This document shows, piece by piece, positions 17,082 through 25,386 of a DNA stretch of 32,247 bases; the stretch's first letter is position 1; each line of letters starts with the position of its first letter. Source of the DNA: WS-2 sp036507005 (GTDB taxonomy: Bacteria > Eisenbacteria > RBG-16-71-46); the NCBI GenBank assembly GCA_036507005.1, contig DASXQT010000053.1, positions 1 to 32,247 on the forward strand. Reading direction: 5' to 3'. The translations under genes were made by a program, and so were the position numbers. The notes under the pieces are model-generated. The model searched no databases and was not told the DNA's origin. It saw nothing but the letters and a program-made list of their open reading frames with translations.

Positions 17082-18206
17082 TCAGCTCGCGATCAGCTCG
17101 ACGTTCGCGCGCGGGACCACGGCGCGCGCCGAGTCGTCGGCGAACTCCACCACCAGCACCCGCGCCCCGGATTCGGTCTCGAGCGGCTGCAGCTCGCTCG
17201 GCAGCTCCACCACGCGCCCGATGCGTCCGAAGTGGGGCTCGCGGATCACGCGCAGCAGGGAGCCGATCTCGAGCCCGGTGGTGGGATCGGCTTCGCGCAG
17301 GGCACCCGCATCCCGCTCGCGCGGGACGATGATCTCGGGCCGCATCACGCCGGCGCGGATCTGGGTCGCCCCGCTCACCGAGGCGCGCTGGCCGCGATGG
17401 GCCTCGAGCAGCCGCCAGGTGCGCGCCGCCATCGGGATGCGGCCGAAGCCCTCGGTGAGCACCAGCGTGAACCCCAGCTCCTCGGAGCCGGTGATCGCGA
17501 CGCCGAGGTCCTTGCCCAGCAGCTCGCGCAGGTCGCGGTCGTCGAAGCCCCCGGCCACGACCGCGGCGGCGCCGACCTCGCGCGCCCGCATCAGCGCGGC
17601 GTGCGAGACCCGCGAGCCGCCCACCACGACCTTGCCGCGGTGGGCGGATTTGATCAGCGCGGGCGTCAGCTCCTCCTCGGGGCCCGAGGCCGCGATCTCG
17701 ATCTCGCCGAAGGTCTCGCCGCCCACGCCGAAGATGCCCTGCAGGAACGCGCCGCGGGTCTCGACCACCACGCCCTCGCCCGCGAGCACCTCGCTCACCG
17801 TGCCCCGCACGTAGGCGTTCACCTCGACCGGGATCGGAGGCTCGCGCAGGATGAGCTGCCCGCTCACCGGCGAGACGCTCTCGATGGTGCCGTCGGCCGG
17901 AGCCAGGACCGAGGTCTTGACCAGCCCGAACAGGCTCCGCCCCTCGGCGATCTTCTCACCCTTGCGGATCGCGCTCCCCACCGGGCGCGCGAGCGCCGTG
18001 GGAACGACGGCGGGGTCCATCGAGAGCTGCGCCGCGACGTTCACGATCTGCACGTTGCCCGGAAGCTCGGTGCGCGCGACCACCGTGTCGGGCTCGACCG
18101 CCTGCCCCACCGCCACCACCACCTGGCCGCGGAGCGGCAGGCGCCGCTCGCGCCTCAGCACGGCGTTCTCCGTGACCCGCAGTCCCGGGGTGTAGGCGTG
18201 GGCCAC
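17082..18206 (-). CDS. Unknown protein linked to the GlmL-type ATPase (374 aa)
   Basis: A 374-residue cytoplasmic-looking protein with no signal peptide. Residues 85-165 (SLFGLVKTSVLAPADGTIESV...NAYVRGTVSEVL) look like a barrel-sandwich/lipoyl-type hybrid motif. The middle (KVVVGGSRVSHAALMRAREVGAAAVVAGGFDDRDLRELLG, then GVAITGSEELGFTLVLTEGFG) looks like a Rossmann-type alpha/beta domain. The C-terminus (GSLLRVIREPHFGRIGRVVELP) has a KOW-like beta turn. The GTG start follows the ATPase stop by 1 nt (TAGCGTG), the same junction that precedes the ATPase gene itself. Tight coupling implies joint function. No mutase or B12-binding motif (DxHxxG) is present. Function unknown. Confidence 0.85.
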   Translation of the reverse strand: MAHAYTPGLRVTENAVLRRERRLPLRGQVVVAVGQAVEPDTVVARTELPGNVQIVNVAAQLSMDPAVVPTALARPVGSAIRKGEKIAEGRSLFGLVKTSVLAPADGTIESVSPVSGQLILREPPIPVEVNAYVRGTVSEVLAGEGVVVETRGAFLQGIFGVGGETFGEIEIAASGPEEELTPALIKSAHRGKVVVGGSRVSHAALMRAREVGAAAVVAGGFDDRDLRELLGKDLGVAITGSEELGFTLVLTEGFGRIPMAARTWRLLEAHRGQRASVSGATQIRAGVMRPEIIVPRERDAGALREADPTTGLEIGSLLRVIREPHFGRIGRVVELPSELQPLETESGARVLVVEFADDSARAVVPRANVELIAS

Positions 18207-18207
18207 G

Positions 18208-20019
18208 CTAGACCTCGCGCGGGTAGACGCCGAGCGCGCGGTTCCAGGCGCGCAGGCGCTGGATGCGGGCCGCCCGGTCCGCGGGGAGCGCGAACGGGCG
18301 CCGCCCGCGCGTGTCCACGATCAGCCCCACCACTCCGCCCGGCACGGTGGCCTCGAGCGGCCGCCCCTTCCCCGCGCCGAGATCGAAGCCGCGCTCGGGA
18401 GCCGCGGTGATCTTCGCCAGCCCGTTCTGCGGCAGCGGCAGCAGGGCCAGCTCGCCGAACGGGACTGCGCGCCTCTCGGGCGCGCCGTTCGGGGCCGTGA
18501 CCGTGACCGTCAGGCACCGCTGCCCGGGCTTGCCCGGGCCCACCGGGGCGAGCGCCGCCCCGAGCCGGACCAGGCAGTCGCGCTCGAACACCTGGGTGGC
18601 GGCCTCCTCGTGCACGGTGGAGAGCACGCCGAGCTGCGGGGCCATGAAGATGCTGTCCACCGCGAGCTGGGTGAGCCCCTCGGGCAGGAACGCGTCCACC
18701 ATCATGAGCGCCGCCTGCACCCGGCGCGGCGCGTGCGATAGCACGCCGCCCGATCCCACCAAGAGCCCCAGCTCGCCGAGGTCGACCAGCGAGCCGCCGC
18801 TCTCGGATTGCTCCATGATGTCCGAGATGGTGCGCTCGGTCTGCACTCCCTTGAGCCCCACCGCGAGCGACTTGTGCTGCTCGAAGGCGAGTCGCAGGGC
18901 CTCGCGCGCGATCGCCTGCTCGATCACCAGGTCCTCGAGCGTCTGCGGGATGGTGGTGGGGCGGATCATCTTGTTCTTGATCCGGTTCCTGAGGTCGACG
19001 TCGTCCACCTCGAACGGCACCCAGCGCAGGATGTTCTCGATCCCGGCCTCGGCCAGCACGTTCGAGACCGAGTAGCTCATGCCGAGGTTGGCGGACACGG
19101 TGCGGTTGAAGACGCCGCGGAACACCGAGAACACGTCGGTGGTGGCGCCGCCGATGTCCACGCCCACGACCGCGACCCCGTCGCGCTTCGCCACCTTCTC
19201 GATGATGATCCCGACCGCCCCGGGCGTGGGCATGATGGGCACCGGCGACCAGCTCATGAGCTTCTTGTAGCCGGGCGCGTGCGCCATCACGTGCTCCATG
19301 AACAGCTCGTGAATCGCATCGCGCGCCGGCTTCAAGTTCTCCTGCTCGAGCCTGGGCCTCAGGTTGGGCACCACGCTGAGCGCCACGCGCTTCTCCAGGC
19401 ACTCGCGCACGATGCCGGCGGCGTCACGGTTGCCGGCGTAGATCACGGGCAGCTCGTAGCCCGCCCCGAGCCGCGCCCGGGGCTCGGCGGCGCGCAGGAG
19501 CTCGGCCATCTCCGCCACGCGCTTCACGTCCCCGCCGTCGGTGCCGCCCGAGAGCAGGATCATGTCGGGGCGGAGCTGGCGCAGGCGGCGGATCTTCTCG
19601 TGCGGGCGGCGGCCGTCGTTCAGGGCGATCACGTCCATCACGATCGCGCCCGCCCCGAGCGCCGCGCGCTGGGCGCTCTCGCCGGTCATCTGGAGCACCA
19701 GCCCCGAAACCATCATCTGGAGCCCGCCCCCGGCGCTCGAGGTGGAGAGATAGAGATCGACGCCCTCCTCGCCGCGTTGCGGGGAAATGATGCGGTCGTC
19801 CTCGAGGATCTTGCGGCCCGCCAGCTCCTCGACCTCGCGCACCGCGTTGAGCACCCCGCGCGTCACGTCCTCGAACGGCGCCTCGACCGTGGTCGGAGCC
19901 TCGCCGCGCACCACCAGGCGGTAGCCGTCCGCGCCGCGCTCGATCAGGATCGCCTTGGTCGTGGTCGATCCGCAGTCGGTGGCGAGGATCGACCGGATGC
20001 GGGCGGGATCGAGCTCCAC
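18208..20019 (-). CDS. glmL: GlmL/MutL-type ASKHA ATPase (glutamate mutase-associated family)
   Basis: A 603-residue protein of the family named MutL or GlmL for its gene position beside glutamate mutase; it is unrelated to mismatch repair MutL. It has an actin/Hsp70-like nucleotide fold: phosphate-1 loop TDCGSTTTKAILIERG (about 14-29), phosphate-2 VDIGGATTDVFSVFRG (about 280) and the adenosine segment LGLLVGSGGVLSHA. The family motif STSSAGGGLQMMVSG is intact. Members are proposed chaperones or reactivases for B12-dependent aminomutases. No mutase gene lies in the window; instead it sits in a gene string continuing from gcv. The GTG start is 1 nt after the preceding stop. Confidence 0.9.
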   Translation of the reverse strand: MELDPARIRSILATDCGSTTTKAILIERGADGYRLVVRGEAPTTVEAPFEDVTRGVLNAVREVEELAGRKILEDDRIISPQRGEEGVDLYLSTSSAGGGLQMMVSGLVLQMTGESAQRAALGAGAIVMDVIALNDGRRPHEKIRRLRQLRPDMILLSGGTDGGDVKRVAEMAELLRAAEPRARLGAGYELPVIYAGNRDAAGIVRECLEKRVALSVVPNLRPRLEQENLKPARDAIHELFMEHVMAHAPGYKKLMSWSPVPIMPTPGAVGIIIEKVAKRDGVAVVGVDIGGATTDVFSVFRGVFNRTVSANLGMSYSVSNVLAEAGIENILRWVPFEVDDVDLRNRIKNKMIRPTTIPQTLEDLVIEQAIAREALRLAFEQHKSLAVGLKGVQTERTISDIMEQSESGGSLVDLGELGLLVGSGGVLSHAPRRVQAALMMVDAFLPEGLTQLAVDSIFMAPQLGVLSTVHEEAATQVFERDCLVRLGAALAPVGPGKPGQRCLTVTVTAPNGAPERRAVPFGELALLPLPQNGLAKITAAPERGFDLGAGKGRPLEATVPGGVVGLIVDTRGRRPFALPADRAARIQRLRAWNRALGVYPREV

Positions 20020-20020
20020 G

Positions 20021-20359
20021 CTAGGCCCGGCGGGAGCGCGCGGCTCGCCGCGCCCGCGCCGCGTCCCGGCGCGCGCGGTGCGCCTCGTCGGCGCGCGCCT
20101 CGATCCGGGCCGTGAGCCGCTCGAGCACCTCGCGCCGCTCGATCAGCGCGGCGAAGCGCCGGTAGTCGGGGAGGTGGAAGAGCGCGCGCACGACCGGCTC
20201 GAAGAAGATCATGGACTGGGAGGCGAGCACCGACAGCGGGCGCCCGCTCTCGAGCGCCAGCACCGCCGGCACCTCCATGTGCAGCTCGACCACGCGGGTC
20301 GCGAGCCGGTCGAGCAGCGCCTCGTCCTCGGCCGAAAGCGGGGCGGGATCAGAGGCCAT
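20021..20359 (-). CDS. Unknown 112-aa protein upstream of glmL
   Basis: A 112-residue protein with no signal peptide or TM helix. It is acidic and helical at the start (AEDEALLDRLATRVVELHMEVPAVLALESG), has a hydrophobic centre with SQSMIFFEPVVRALFHLPDYRRFAALIERRE, and ends in an Arg/Ala-rich coiled-coil-like tail. The Phe-Phe-Glu-Pro stretch suggests membrane association or a protein interface. The ATG overlaps the preceding gene by 11 nt and the stop abuts glmL. Family not recognised; the position suggests an accessory to the GlmL protein. Confidence 0.75.
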   Translation of the reverse strand: MASDPAPLSAEDEALLDRLATRVVELHMEVPAVLALESGRPLSVLASQSMIFFEPVVRALFHLPDYRRFAALIERREVLERLTARIEARADEAHRARRDAARARRAARSRRA

Positions 20360-20828
20360 GCTGTGCGAGGCGCCGGCGAAGCTCGTCTTCGAGCGCGGCC
20401 TTGGCCGCCGGCGGAACCGGGAGCCATAGGCCGCGGAACGACGCCAGCAACGTGGAGTGGGCGAGCGGCGAGACGAAGAGCCCCCGGCGCCCGAAGCGCG
20501 CGACCCGGATCGTGCTCCACGGACGGCGATCCCAGCGCACGCCGATGCGGCGCGCCACGCCCTCCTCGTCCACCCGGCAGCGCGCCGGGAGCAGCGCGGG
20601 CTGGACGGTGCCGAGGAAGGCGATGGCGAGTGCCACCGTCGCCAGCGGAGGCAGCCCGAGGCGCGCGACTCCGGTCATGGCCACGACCACGGCGAGAGCG
20701 CCAAACGCCGCCTGAGGAAGGCTTTGGCGCCACGGGTTGAAGGTCCACTCGAGCGCGGCGCCGGCCGCATTCGCGTCGGGCGCCGGCCCTGCGCCCACTG
20801 CGGAGGCGGGCTCGAAGGTCGCGCTCAC
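20349..20828 (-). CDS. Small membrane protein, 2 TM plus PH-like segment
   Basis: A 159-residue protein that starts at a GTG overlapping the gcvPB stop (GTGA). A low-complexity Ala/Gly N-terminus and WTFNPWRQSLPQ precede two adjacent helices (AAFGALAVVVAMTGVARL and LATVALAIAFLGTVQPALL). The cytoplasmic part (CRVDEEGVARRIGVRWDRRPWSTIRVARFGRRGLFVSP) looks like a bacterial PH-like (bPH/DUF304-type) beta domain. The C-terminus is a basic helix. It links the glycine-cleavage genes to the glmL module; a function in either is not evident. Confidence 0.75.
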   Translation of the reverse strand: MSATFEPASAVGAGPAPDANAAGAALEWTFNPWRQSLPQAAFGALAVVVAMTGVARLGLPPLATVALAIAFLGTVQPALLPARCRVDEEGVARRIGVRWDRRPWSTIRVARFGRRGLFVSPLAHSTLLASFRGLWLPVPPAAKAALEDELRRRLAQHGL

Positions 20829-22369
20829 GAGCGGGCGACCGGCTGTTGCGCGGCCTTCTCGCCCTCGCCCGCCGCGGCGCTCCTGGGCTTCGTGCTCCAC
20901 GTGAGCTTGAGCTCGCGCGCGGCGCGCCCCTCGTCGAGCCGGCCGTTGGGCGTGGTGAGCGGCGCCTCGTGCAGCGTCCCGGGGCTCTCGCGCGCCTCGC
21001 GGGCGATGCGCTCCATCGCGGCGGCGAAGTGGTCGAGGCGGTCCAGGGTCTCGGTCTCGGTGGGCTCGATCATGAGCGCCTCCTCGACGATGAGCGGGAA
21101 GTAGACGGTCGGCGCATGCACGCCGAAGTCGAGCAGGCGCTTGGCCACGTCGAGCGTCTTCACCCCGTACTTGCGCAGGCCGCGCCCCGAGAGCACGAAC
21201 TCGTGCATGCAGTGCTCGGGATGCGGCAGCTCGTAGCTCGCGGCGAGGCGGCGCATGAGGTAGTTGGCGTTCAGGATCGCGGCGCGGCTCACGCGCGCCA
21301 GCCCCTCGGGGCCGTTGATCAGGATGTAGGCGAGCGCGCGCACCAGCATCCCGAAGTTGCCGTGGAACGAGTGCACGCGGCCCACCGACTGGGGCCGGTC
21401 GTGCTCGAGGCGGAGCGCCCCGTCGCCGCCGGTCACGACCGGCACCGGGAGGAACGGCTCCAAGTGCTTCGCCACCGCGACCGGGCCCGCGCCCGGGCCG
21501 CCGCCGCCGTGCGGGGTCGAGAACGTCTTGTGCAGGTTGATGTGCATGAGGTCGAAGCCGAGGTCGCCGGGACGCAGCAGCCCGACCAGGGCGTTCAGGT
21601 TGGCGCCGTCCAGGTAGGCCTGGGCGCCCGCCTCGTGCGCGAGGCGCGTGACCTCGAGGATCTCGGGCTCGAACAGCCCGAGCGTGTTGGGCACGGTGAG
21701 CATCACCGCCGCGACGCTCGGATCGAGCGCCCGCTTGAGCCCGTCGAGGTCCACCGTGGCGCCGACTGCAGAGGGAATCGTCACCGTCTCCCAGCCCACC
21801 AGGTGGACGCTCGCGGGGTTGGTGCCGTGCGCAGAATCGGGCACCAGCACCTTGCGCCGGCGGTCGCCCTCGCCGCGCGAGCGGTGCCAGGCGCGGATCA
21901 TGAGGAGCCCGGTCATCTCGCCCTGGGCGCCGGCAGCGGGCTGGGTGGTGACCGCGGCGAAGCCGGTGATCTCGGCGAGCGCCGCCTGGAGGTCGCGGAT
22001 CACCCGCAGCGCCCCCTGGATCGCCTCGTCGGGGGCGAGCGGGTGGGCGAGCGCGATGCCGGGGAGCGCGGCCAGCTCGTCGTTGATCTTGGGATTGTGC
22101 TTCATCGTGCACGAGCCGAGCGGGTAGAAGCCGCGGTCGATGTGGTGGTTGAGGGCCGAGAGCTCGATGAAGTGCCGCACCACCTCGGGCTCGCTCACCT
22201 GCGGGAACTCGAGCGCGGCGCGGAGCCGCGCCCCGGGCAGGAGCTCGGCGAGCGGCCGCGCCGGCACGTCGCAGGCCGGCAGCGCCGGGCCGCGGTGCCC
22301 TTGGCCACCCTGCTCGATCAGCAGGCGCCGCTCGAGGCTCACCGGTCCGCGCTCCGCCGGCGCGCTCAT
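20825..22369 (-). CDS. gcvPB: Glycine dehydrogenase (decarboxylating) subunit 2
   Basis: A 514-residue PLP subunit of the P-protein of the glycine cleavage system. It decarboxylates glycine and passes the aminomethyl group to lipoylated GcvH. The PLP lysine is Lys281 in MHINLHKTFSTPHGGGGPG. FYPLGSCTMKHNPK, VPDSAHGTNPASV and YLDGANLNA are family hallmarks. The N-terminus carries an extra Pro/Arg-rich lead of about 20 residues. The ATG overlaps the gcvPA stop (ATGA). The split PA/PB form is typical of many bacteria and archaea, unlike the fused GcvP of E. coli. The Ala/Glu-rich C-terminal tail is non-conserved. Confidence 0.97.
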   Translation of the reverse strand: MSAPAERGPVSLERRLLIEQGGQGHRGPALPACDVPARPLAELLPGARLRAALEFPQVSEPEVVRHFIELSALNHHIDRGFYPLGSCTMKHNPKINDELAALPGIALAHPLAPDEAIQGALRVIRDLQAALAEITGFAAVTTQPAAGAQGEMTGLLMIRAWHRSRGEGDRRRKVLVPDSAHGTNPASVHLVGWETVTIPSAVGATVDLDGLKRALDPSVAAVMLTVPNTLGLFEPEILEVTRLAHEAGAQAYLDGANLNALVGLLRPGDLGFDLMHINLHKTFSTPHGGGGPGAGPVAVAKHLEPFLPVPVVTGGDGALRLEHDRPQSVGRVHSFHGNFGMLVRALAYILINGPEGLARVSRAAILNANYLMRRLAASYELPHPEHCMHEFVLSGRGLRKYGVKTLDVAKRLLDFGVHAPTVYFPLIVEEALMIEPTETETLDRLDHFAAAMERIAREARESPGTLHEAPLTTPNGRLDEGRAARELKLTWSTKPRSAAAGEGEKAAQQPVARS

Positions 22370-23706
22370 CGGCTCGCTCCCGCGGAGCGCAGCACGCCGG
22401 CCCAGGCCTCGATCTCGGCGGCGCTGCGCTGCTCGGTGACCGCGACCAGCAGCCAGCGCTTCCACTCGGGGCGGAAGCGCCCGAGGTCCACGCCCGGCAG
22501 GATGCCGCGCTCCATGCCGGCGCGCACCACCTGCGCGGCCTCCCCCGGGCACTCGAGCGCGAACTCGCGGAAGAATGCCGCGCCGTTCACCAGGCGGTAG
22601 CCGGCGACGGCGGCGGCCAGCCGCGCGGCGTGGTGCGACTTCTGGACGCACAGCTCGGCGACCTCGCGCATCCCCTCGCGCCCCAGGAGCCCCATGTAGA
22701 TCGTGGCGCGCAGCGCCAGCAGCCCCTGGTTGGTGCAGATGTTCGAGGTCGCCTTCTCGCGCCGGATGTGCTGCTCGCGGGTCTGGAGCGTGAGCACGAA
22801 CCCGCGCCGCCCCTGGCGGTCCACGGTCTCGGCCGCGAGCCGGCCCGGCATGCGTCGCACCAGGCTCGCGCGGCAGGCGAAGAAGCCGAGCATCGGGCCG
22901 CCGAAGCTCGGCGGGTTGCCCAGGCTCTGCCCCTCGCCCACCACGATGTCGGCGCCGGTGGCGCCCGGCGGCTCGAGCAGCGCGAGCGCGATCGGATCGC
23001 ACAGCGCGACCGCGAGCGCTCCGGCCTCGTGCGCGAGCTTGTGGATCGTCTGCGGGCTCTCGAGCAGGCCGAAGAAGTTGGGGTGCTGGTAGAGCACGCA
23101 CGCGACGTCGGGGCCGAGCGCGGCCCGCAGGTCCTCGGCCGCGCACTGGCCGCCGCGCTCCGCCACCAGGGTGAGGTCGCGCCCGTCGAGGTAGGTGTGG
23201 AGCACCTCGAGCACGTGCGGGTGGATCGCGCCCGCGGTCACGACGCGCTTGCGTCCGGTCTGGGAGCGGCTCATGAGCGCCGCCTCGATTGCGGCGGTGG
23301 CGCCGTCGTAGAGCGAGGCGTTCGCCACCTCGCACCCGGTGAGCTCGGCGATCAGGCTCTGGAACTCGAAGATCGCGGTGAGCGTGCCCTGCGCCACCTC
23401 GGGCTGGTACGGCGTGTAGGCGGTCGCGAACTCGGACCGCATCGCGAGCGCGTTCAGAGCCGAGGGGATGTAGTGGTCGTAGACCCCGCCGCCCAGGAAC
23501 GAGACCGCGTGATCGGCGGCGTTCTCTCTCGCCCGCTCGCCGAAGCGCCGCCGCAGCTCGATCTCCGAGAGCGGGCCCTCGATCGCGAGCGGCTTCTCGA
23601 GCCGGACCTTGCGCGGCACCCGGGAGAGCAGCTCGTCGAAGGAGCCGACCCCGATGGCCTCCAGCATGCGGCGCTCTTCATCGTGCGAAAGCCCGACGAA
23701 GCTCAC
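22366..23706 (-). CDS. gcvPA: Glycine dehydrogenase (decarboxylating) subunit 1
   Basis: A 446-residue partner of gcvPB; the two subunits form an alpha2-beta2 P-protein. It starts VSFVGLSHDEERRMLEAIGV from a GTG that overlaps the gcvH stop (GTGA). Family features are FLGGGVYDHYIPSAL, FATAYTPYQPEVAQGTL, YDGATAAIEAALM, QHPNFFGLLE and TSNICTNQGLLALRATIYM. This half lacks the PLP lysine, as expected. Length is normal (about 440-450). Confidence 0.97.
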   Translation of the reverse strand: MSFVGLSHDEERRMLEAIGVGSFDELLSRVPRKVRLEKPLAIEGPLSEIELRRRFGERARENAADHAVSFLGGGVYDHYIPSALNALAMRSEFATAYTPYQPEVAQGTLTAIFEFQSLIAELTGCEVANASLYDGATAAIEAALMSRSQTGRKRVVTAGAIHPHVLEVLHTYLDGRDLTLVAERGGQCAAEDLRAALGPDVACVLYQHPNFFGLLESPQTIHKLAHEAGALAVALCDPIALALLEPPGATGADIVVGEGQSLGNPPSFGGPMLGFFACRASLVRRMPGRLAAETVDRQGRRGFVLTLQTREQHIRREKATSNICTNQGLLALRATIYMGLLGREGMREVAELCVQKSHHAARLAAAVAGYRLVNGAAFFREFALECPGEAAQVVRAGMERGILPGVDLGRFRPEWKRWLLVAVTEQRSAAEIEAWAGVLRSAGASR

Positions 23707-24092
23707 GCGTGCTGCTCCTCGACCATCTTCCCGTACTCGTCGTTCGAGAGCAGCGTCGACATCTGCGCCGCGTCGCGCGGCGCGATGCGGATCATCCAGC
23801 CGTCGCCGAAGGGCTGCTGGTTCACGAGCGCCGGGTTGGCCGCGAGCGCGACGTTCACTTCGACCACCCGGCCCGAGACCGGGGCGTAGAGGTCGCTCAC
23901 GGTCTTGACCGCCTCGACCACGCCGAACGGCTTGCCCGCCTCCACTTCCTTGCCGACCGCGGGCAGCTCCACGAACACGACGTCGCCGAGCTGCTCGGTG
24001 GCGTAGCTCGTGATGCCGACCGTGACCTGGCCGCCTCCGAGGCGGGCCCACTCGTGCTCACGGGTGTAGCGCACGTCCGCCGGGTATCCCAC
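23703..24092 (-). CDS. gcvH: Glycine cleavage system H protein
   Basis: A 129-residue lipoyl carrier shuttling the aminomethyl group between P, T and L proteins. The lipoylation site is Lys63 in VVEAVKTVSDLYAPVSG. N-terminal YTREHEWARL, GITSYATEQLGDVVFVELP and the C-terminal GDGWMIRI are standard. It is 15 nt after gcvT with an AAGGAGG-like Shine-Dalgarno. The lipM-like gene in this window could supply the modification. Confidence 0.98.
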   Translation of the reverse strand: MGYPADVRYTREHEWARLGGGQVTVGITSYATEQLGDVVFVELPAVGKEVEAGKPFGVVEAVKTVSDLYAPVSGRVVEVNVALAANPALVNQQPFGDGWMIRIAPRDAAQMSTLLSNDEYGKMVEEQHA

Positions 24093-24107
24093 GCGTCCTC
24101 CTTGGGC

Positions 24108-25214
24108 TCAGGCGCGGCGCGAGCCGCGCGTGTAGAACGGCCGCGCGACCACGCGCGCGGGCAGCAGCGCCTCGCCGACGCGGACCTCGAGCGCCGTGCC
24201 GGTTTCGGCGAGCGCCGCCTCGACGTACCCCATTCCGATCGGGCGCTCGAGGCTGGGGCCGAAGGTCCCGCTCGTGACCCGGCCCACGCCCCGTCCGCCC
24301 GACTCGATCGCCATGTCGTGGCGCGGGACGCGCCGCCCGTCGAGCGCGAAGCCCGCGAGCTTGCGCTCGAGGCCCTGCTCCTTCTGCCCCACCAGCATCT
24401 CGCGCCCCACGAATTCGCCCTTCTTGAGCTTGACCGTCCAGCCGAGCCCGGCCTCGAGCGGGCTGGTGGTGTCGTCGATGTCGTTCCCGTAGAGCATGTA
24501 TCCGACCTCGAGGCGCAGGGTGTCGCGCGCCCCCAGGCCCACGGGCTCGAGCCGCTCCTTGCCCGCGCGCATCAGGCCCTCCCACACCGGGGCGGCGGAG
24601 CGGGCGTCGAAGTAGAGCTCGAAACCGTCCTCGCCGGTGTAGCCGGTGCGGGAGATCACCGACTCGATGCCCAGGAGCCTGCCCGTCATGAAGCGGTAGT
24701 AGCCGAGGTCGAGCGCCGCGTCGGGCACGAGGCCGCGCAGCACGTCGGGGGCTTTCGGGCCCTGCACGGCGAGCAGGGCGGTGCGGTCGGAGCGGTCCTC
24801 GAGCCGCACGCCCTGCGGGCACTGGCCGCGCAGCCAGTCGAAGTCCTTGGCGATGTTGCTGGCGTTCACCACCACCATGAAGTGGTCCGCGAAGCGGTAG
24901 ACCAGCAGGTCGTCCACGATGCCGCCGTCCGGTCGGCACATGGGGGAGTAGACCGCCTGGCCCGCGGCGGCGGCGGCGAGGTCGTTCGTGATCGCCCGGT
25001 TCAGGAACTCGAGCGCCCCCGGCCCCTCGACGTGGAACTCGCCCATGTGCGAGATGTCGAACAGCCCGGCGCGCTCGCGCACGCAGCGGTGCTCGTGCAC
25101 GTCGCCGGTGTAGCGCACCGGCATCTCGAAACCCGCGAACTCGACCATCTTGGCGCCGAGCGCGCGGTGGAAGTCGTAGAACGGCGTGCGTTTGATGGTG
25201 GTGGATGGCTGCAC
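24108..25214 (-). CDS. gcvT: Glycine cleavage system T protein (aminomethyltransferase)
   Basis: A 368-residue tetrahydrofolate-dependent aminomethyltransferase releasing ammonia and 5,10-methylene-THF. Evidence: RTPFYDFHRALGAKMVEFAGFEMPVRY, GLFDISHMGEFHVEG, RTGYTGEDGFELY, LRLEVGYMLYGNDIDDTTSPLEAGLGW and VTSGTFGPSLERPIGMGYV. I chose the GTG at 25214 (VQPSTTIKRTPF) with GGAG at 5-nt spacing. An in-frame start 20 codons further upstream (25274) would lie inside the promoter. It is the first gene of the operon. Confidence 0.97.
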   Translation of the reverse strand: MQPSTTIKRTPFYDFHRALGAKMVEFAGFEMPVRYTGDVHEHRCVRERAGLFDISHMGEFHVEGPGALEFLNRAITNDLAAAAAGQAVYSPMCRPDGGIVDDLLVYRFADHFMVVVNASNIAKDFDWLRGQCPQGVRLEDRSDRTALLAVQGPKAPDVLRGLVPDAALDLGYYRFMTGRLLGIESVISRTGYTGEDGFELYFDARSAAPVWEGLMRAGKERLEPVGLGARDTLRLEVGYMLYGNDIDDTTSPLEAGLGWTVKLKKGEFVGREMLVGQKEQGLERKLAGFALDGRRVPRHDMAIESGGRGVGRVTSGTFGPSLERPIGMGYVEAALAETGTALEVRVGEALLPARVVARPFYTRGSRRA

Positions 25215-25244
25215 GGGATCTCCAGTGAGGGACGAAGCGGATCG

Positions 25245-25274
25245 ACCGTATCCGAAGCCGCGAACGGCGGTCAA
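25245..25274 (-). promoter_or_regulatory. Promoter of the glycine cleavage operon
   Basis: On the minus strand: TTGACC (25269-25274), an 18-nt spacer and TACGGT (25245-25250). The predicted start site is near 25238, giving a leader of about 24 nt. That is too short for a glycine riboswitch, and none is seen. Confidence 0.6.
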
Positions 25275-25386
25275 GCCTCCGCAGCGCGCGGCGCGAGGCG
25301 GGAGCCGCGGCAGCTCGGACTCCCTGGCAGAGCCGCGTTCCGCCCGCCCAGCAAGGGAGCGAAGAGCGCCGACGCGGCCGCGCCGG

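Noticed and set aside
25215..25274. Glycine riboswitch upstream of gcvT
   Set aside because: The leader is only about 24 nt from the predicted start site and the upstream DNA has no tandem aptamer; the gap to the next gene is about 110 bp.
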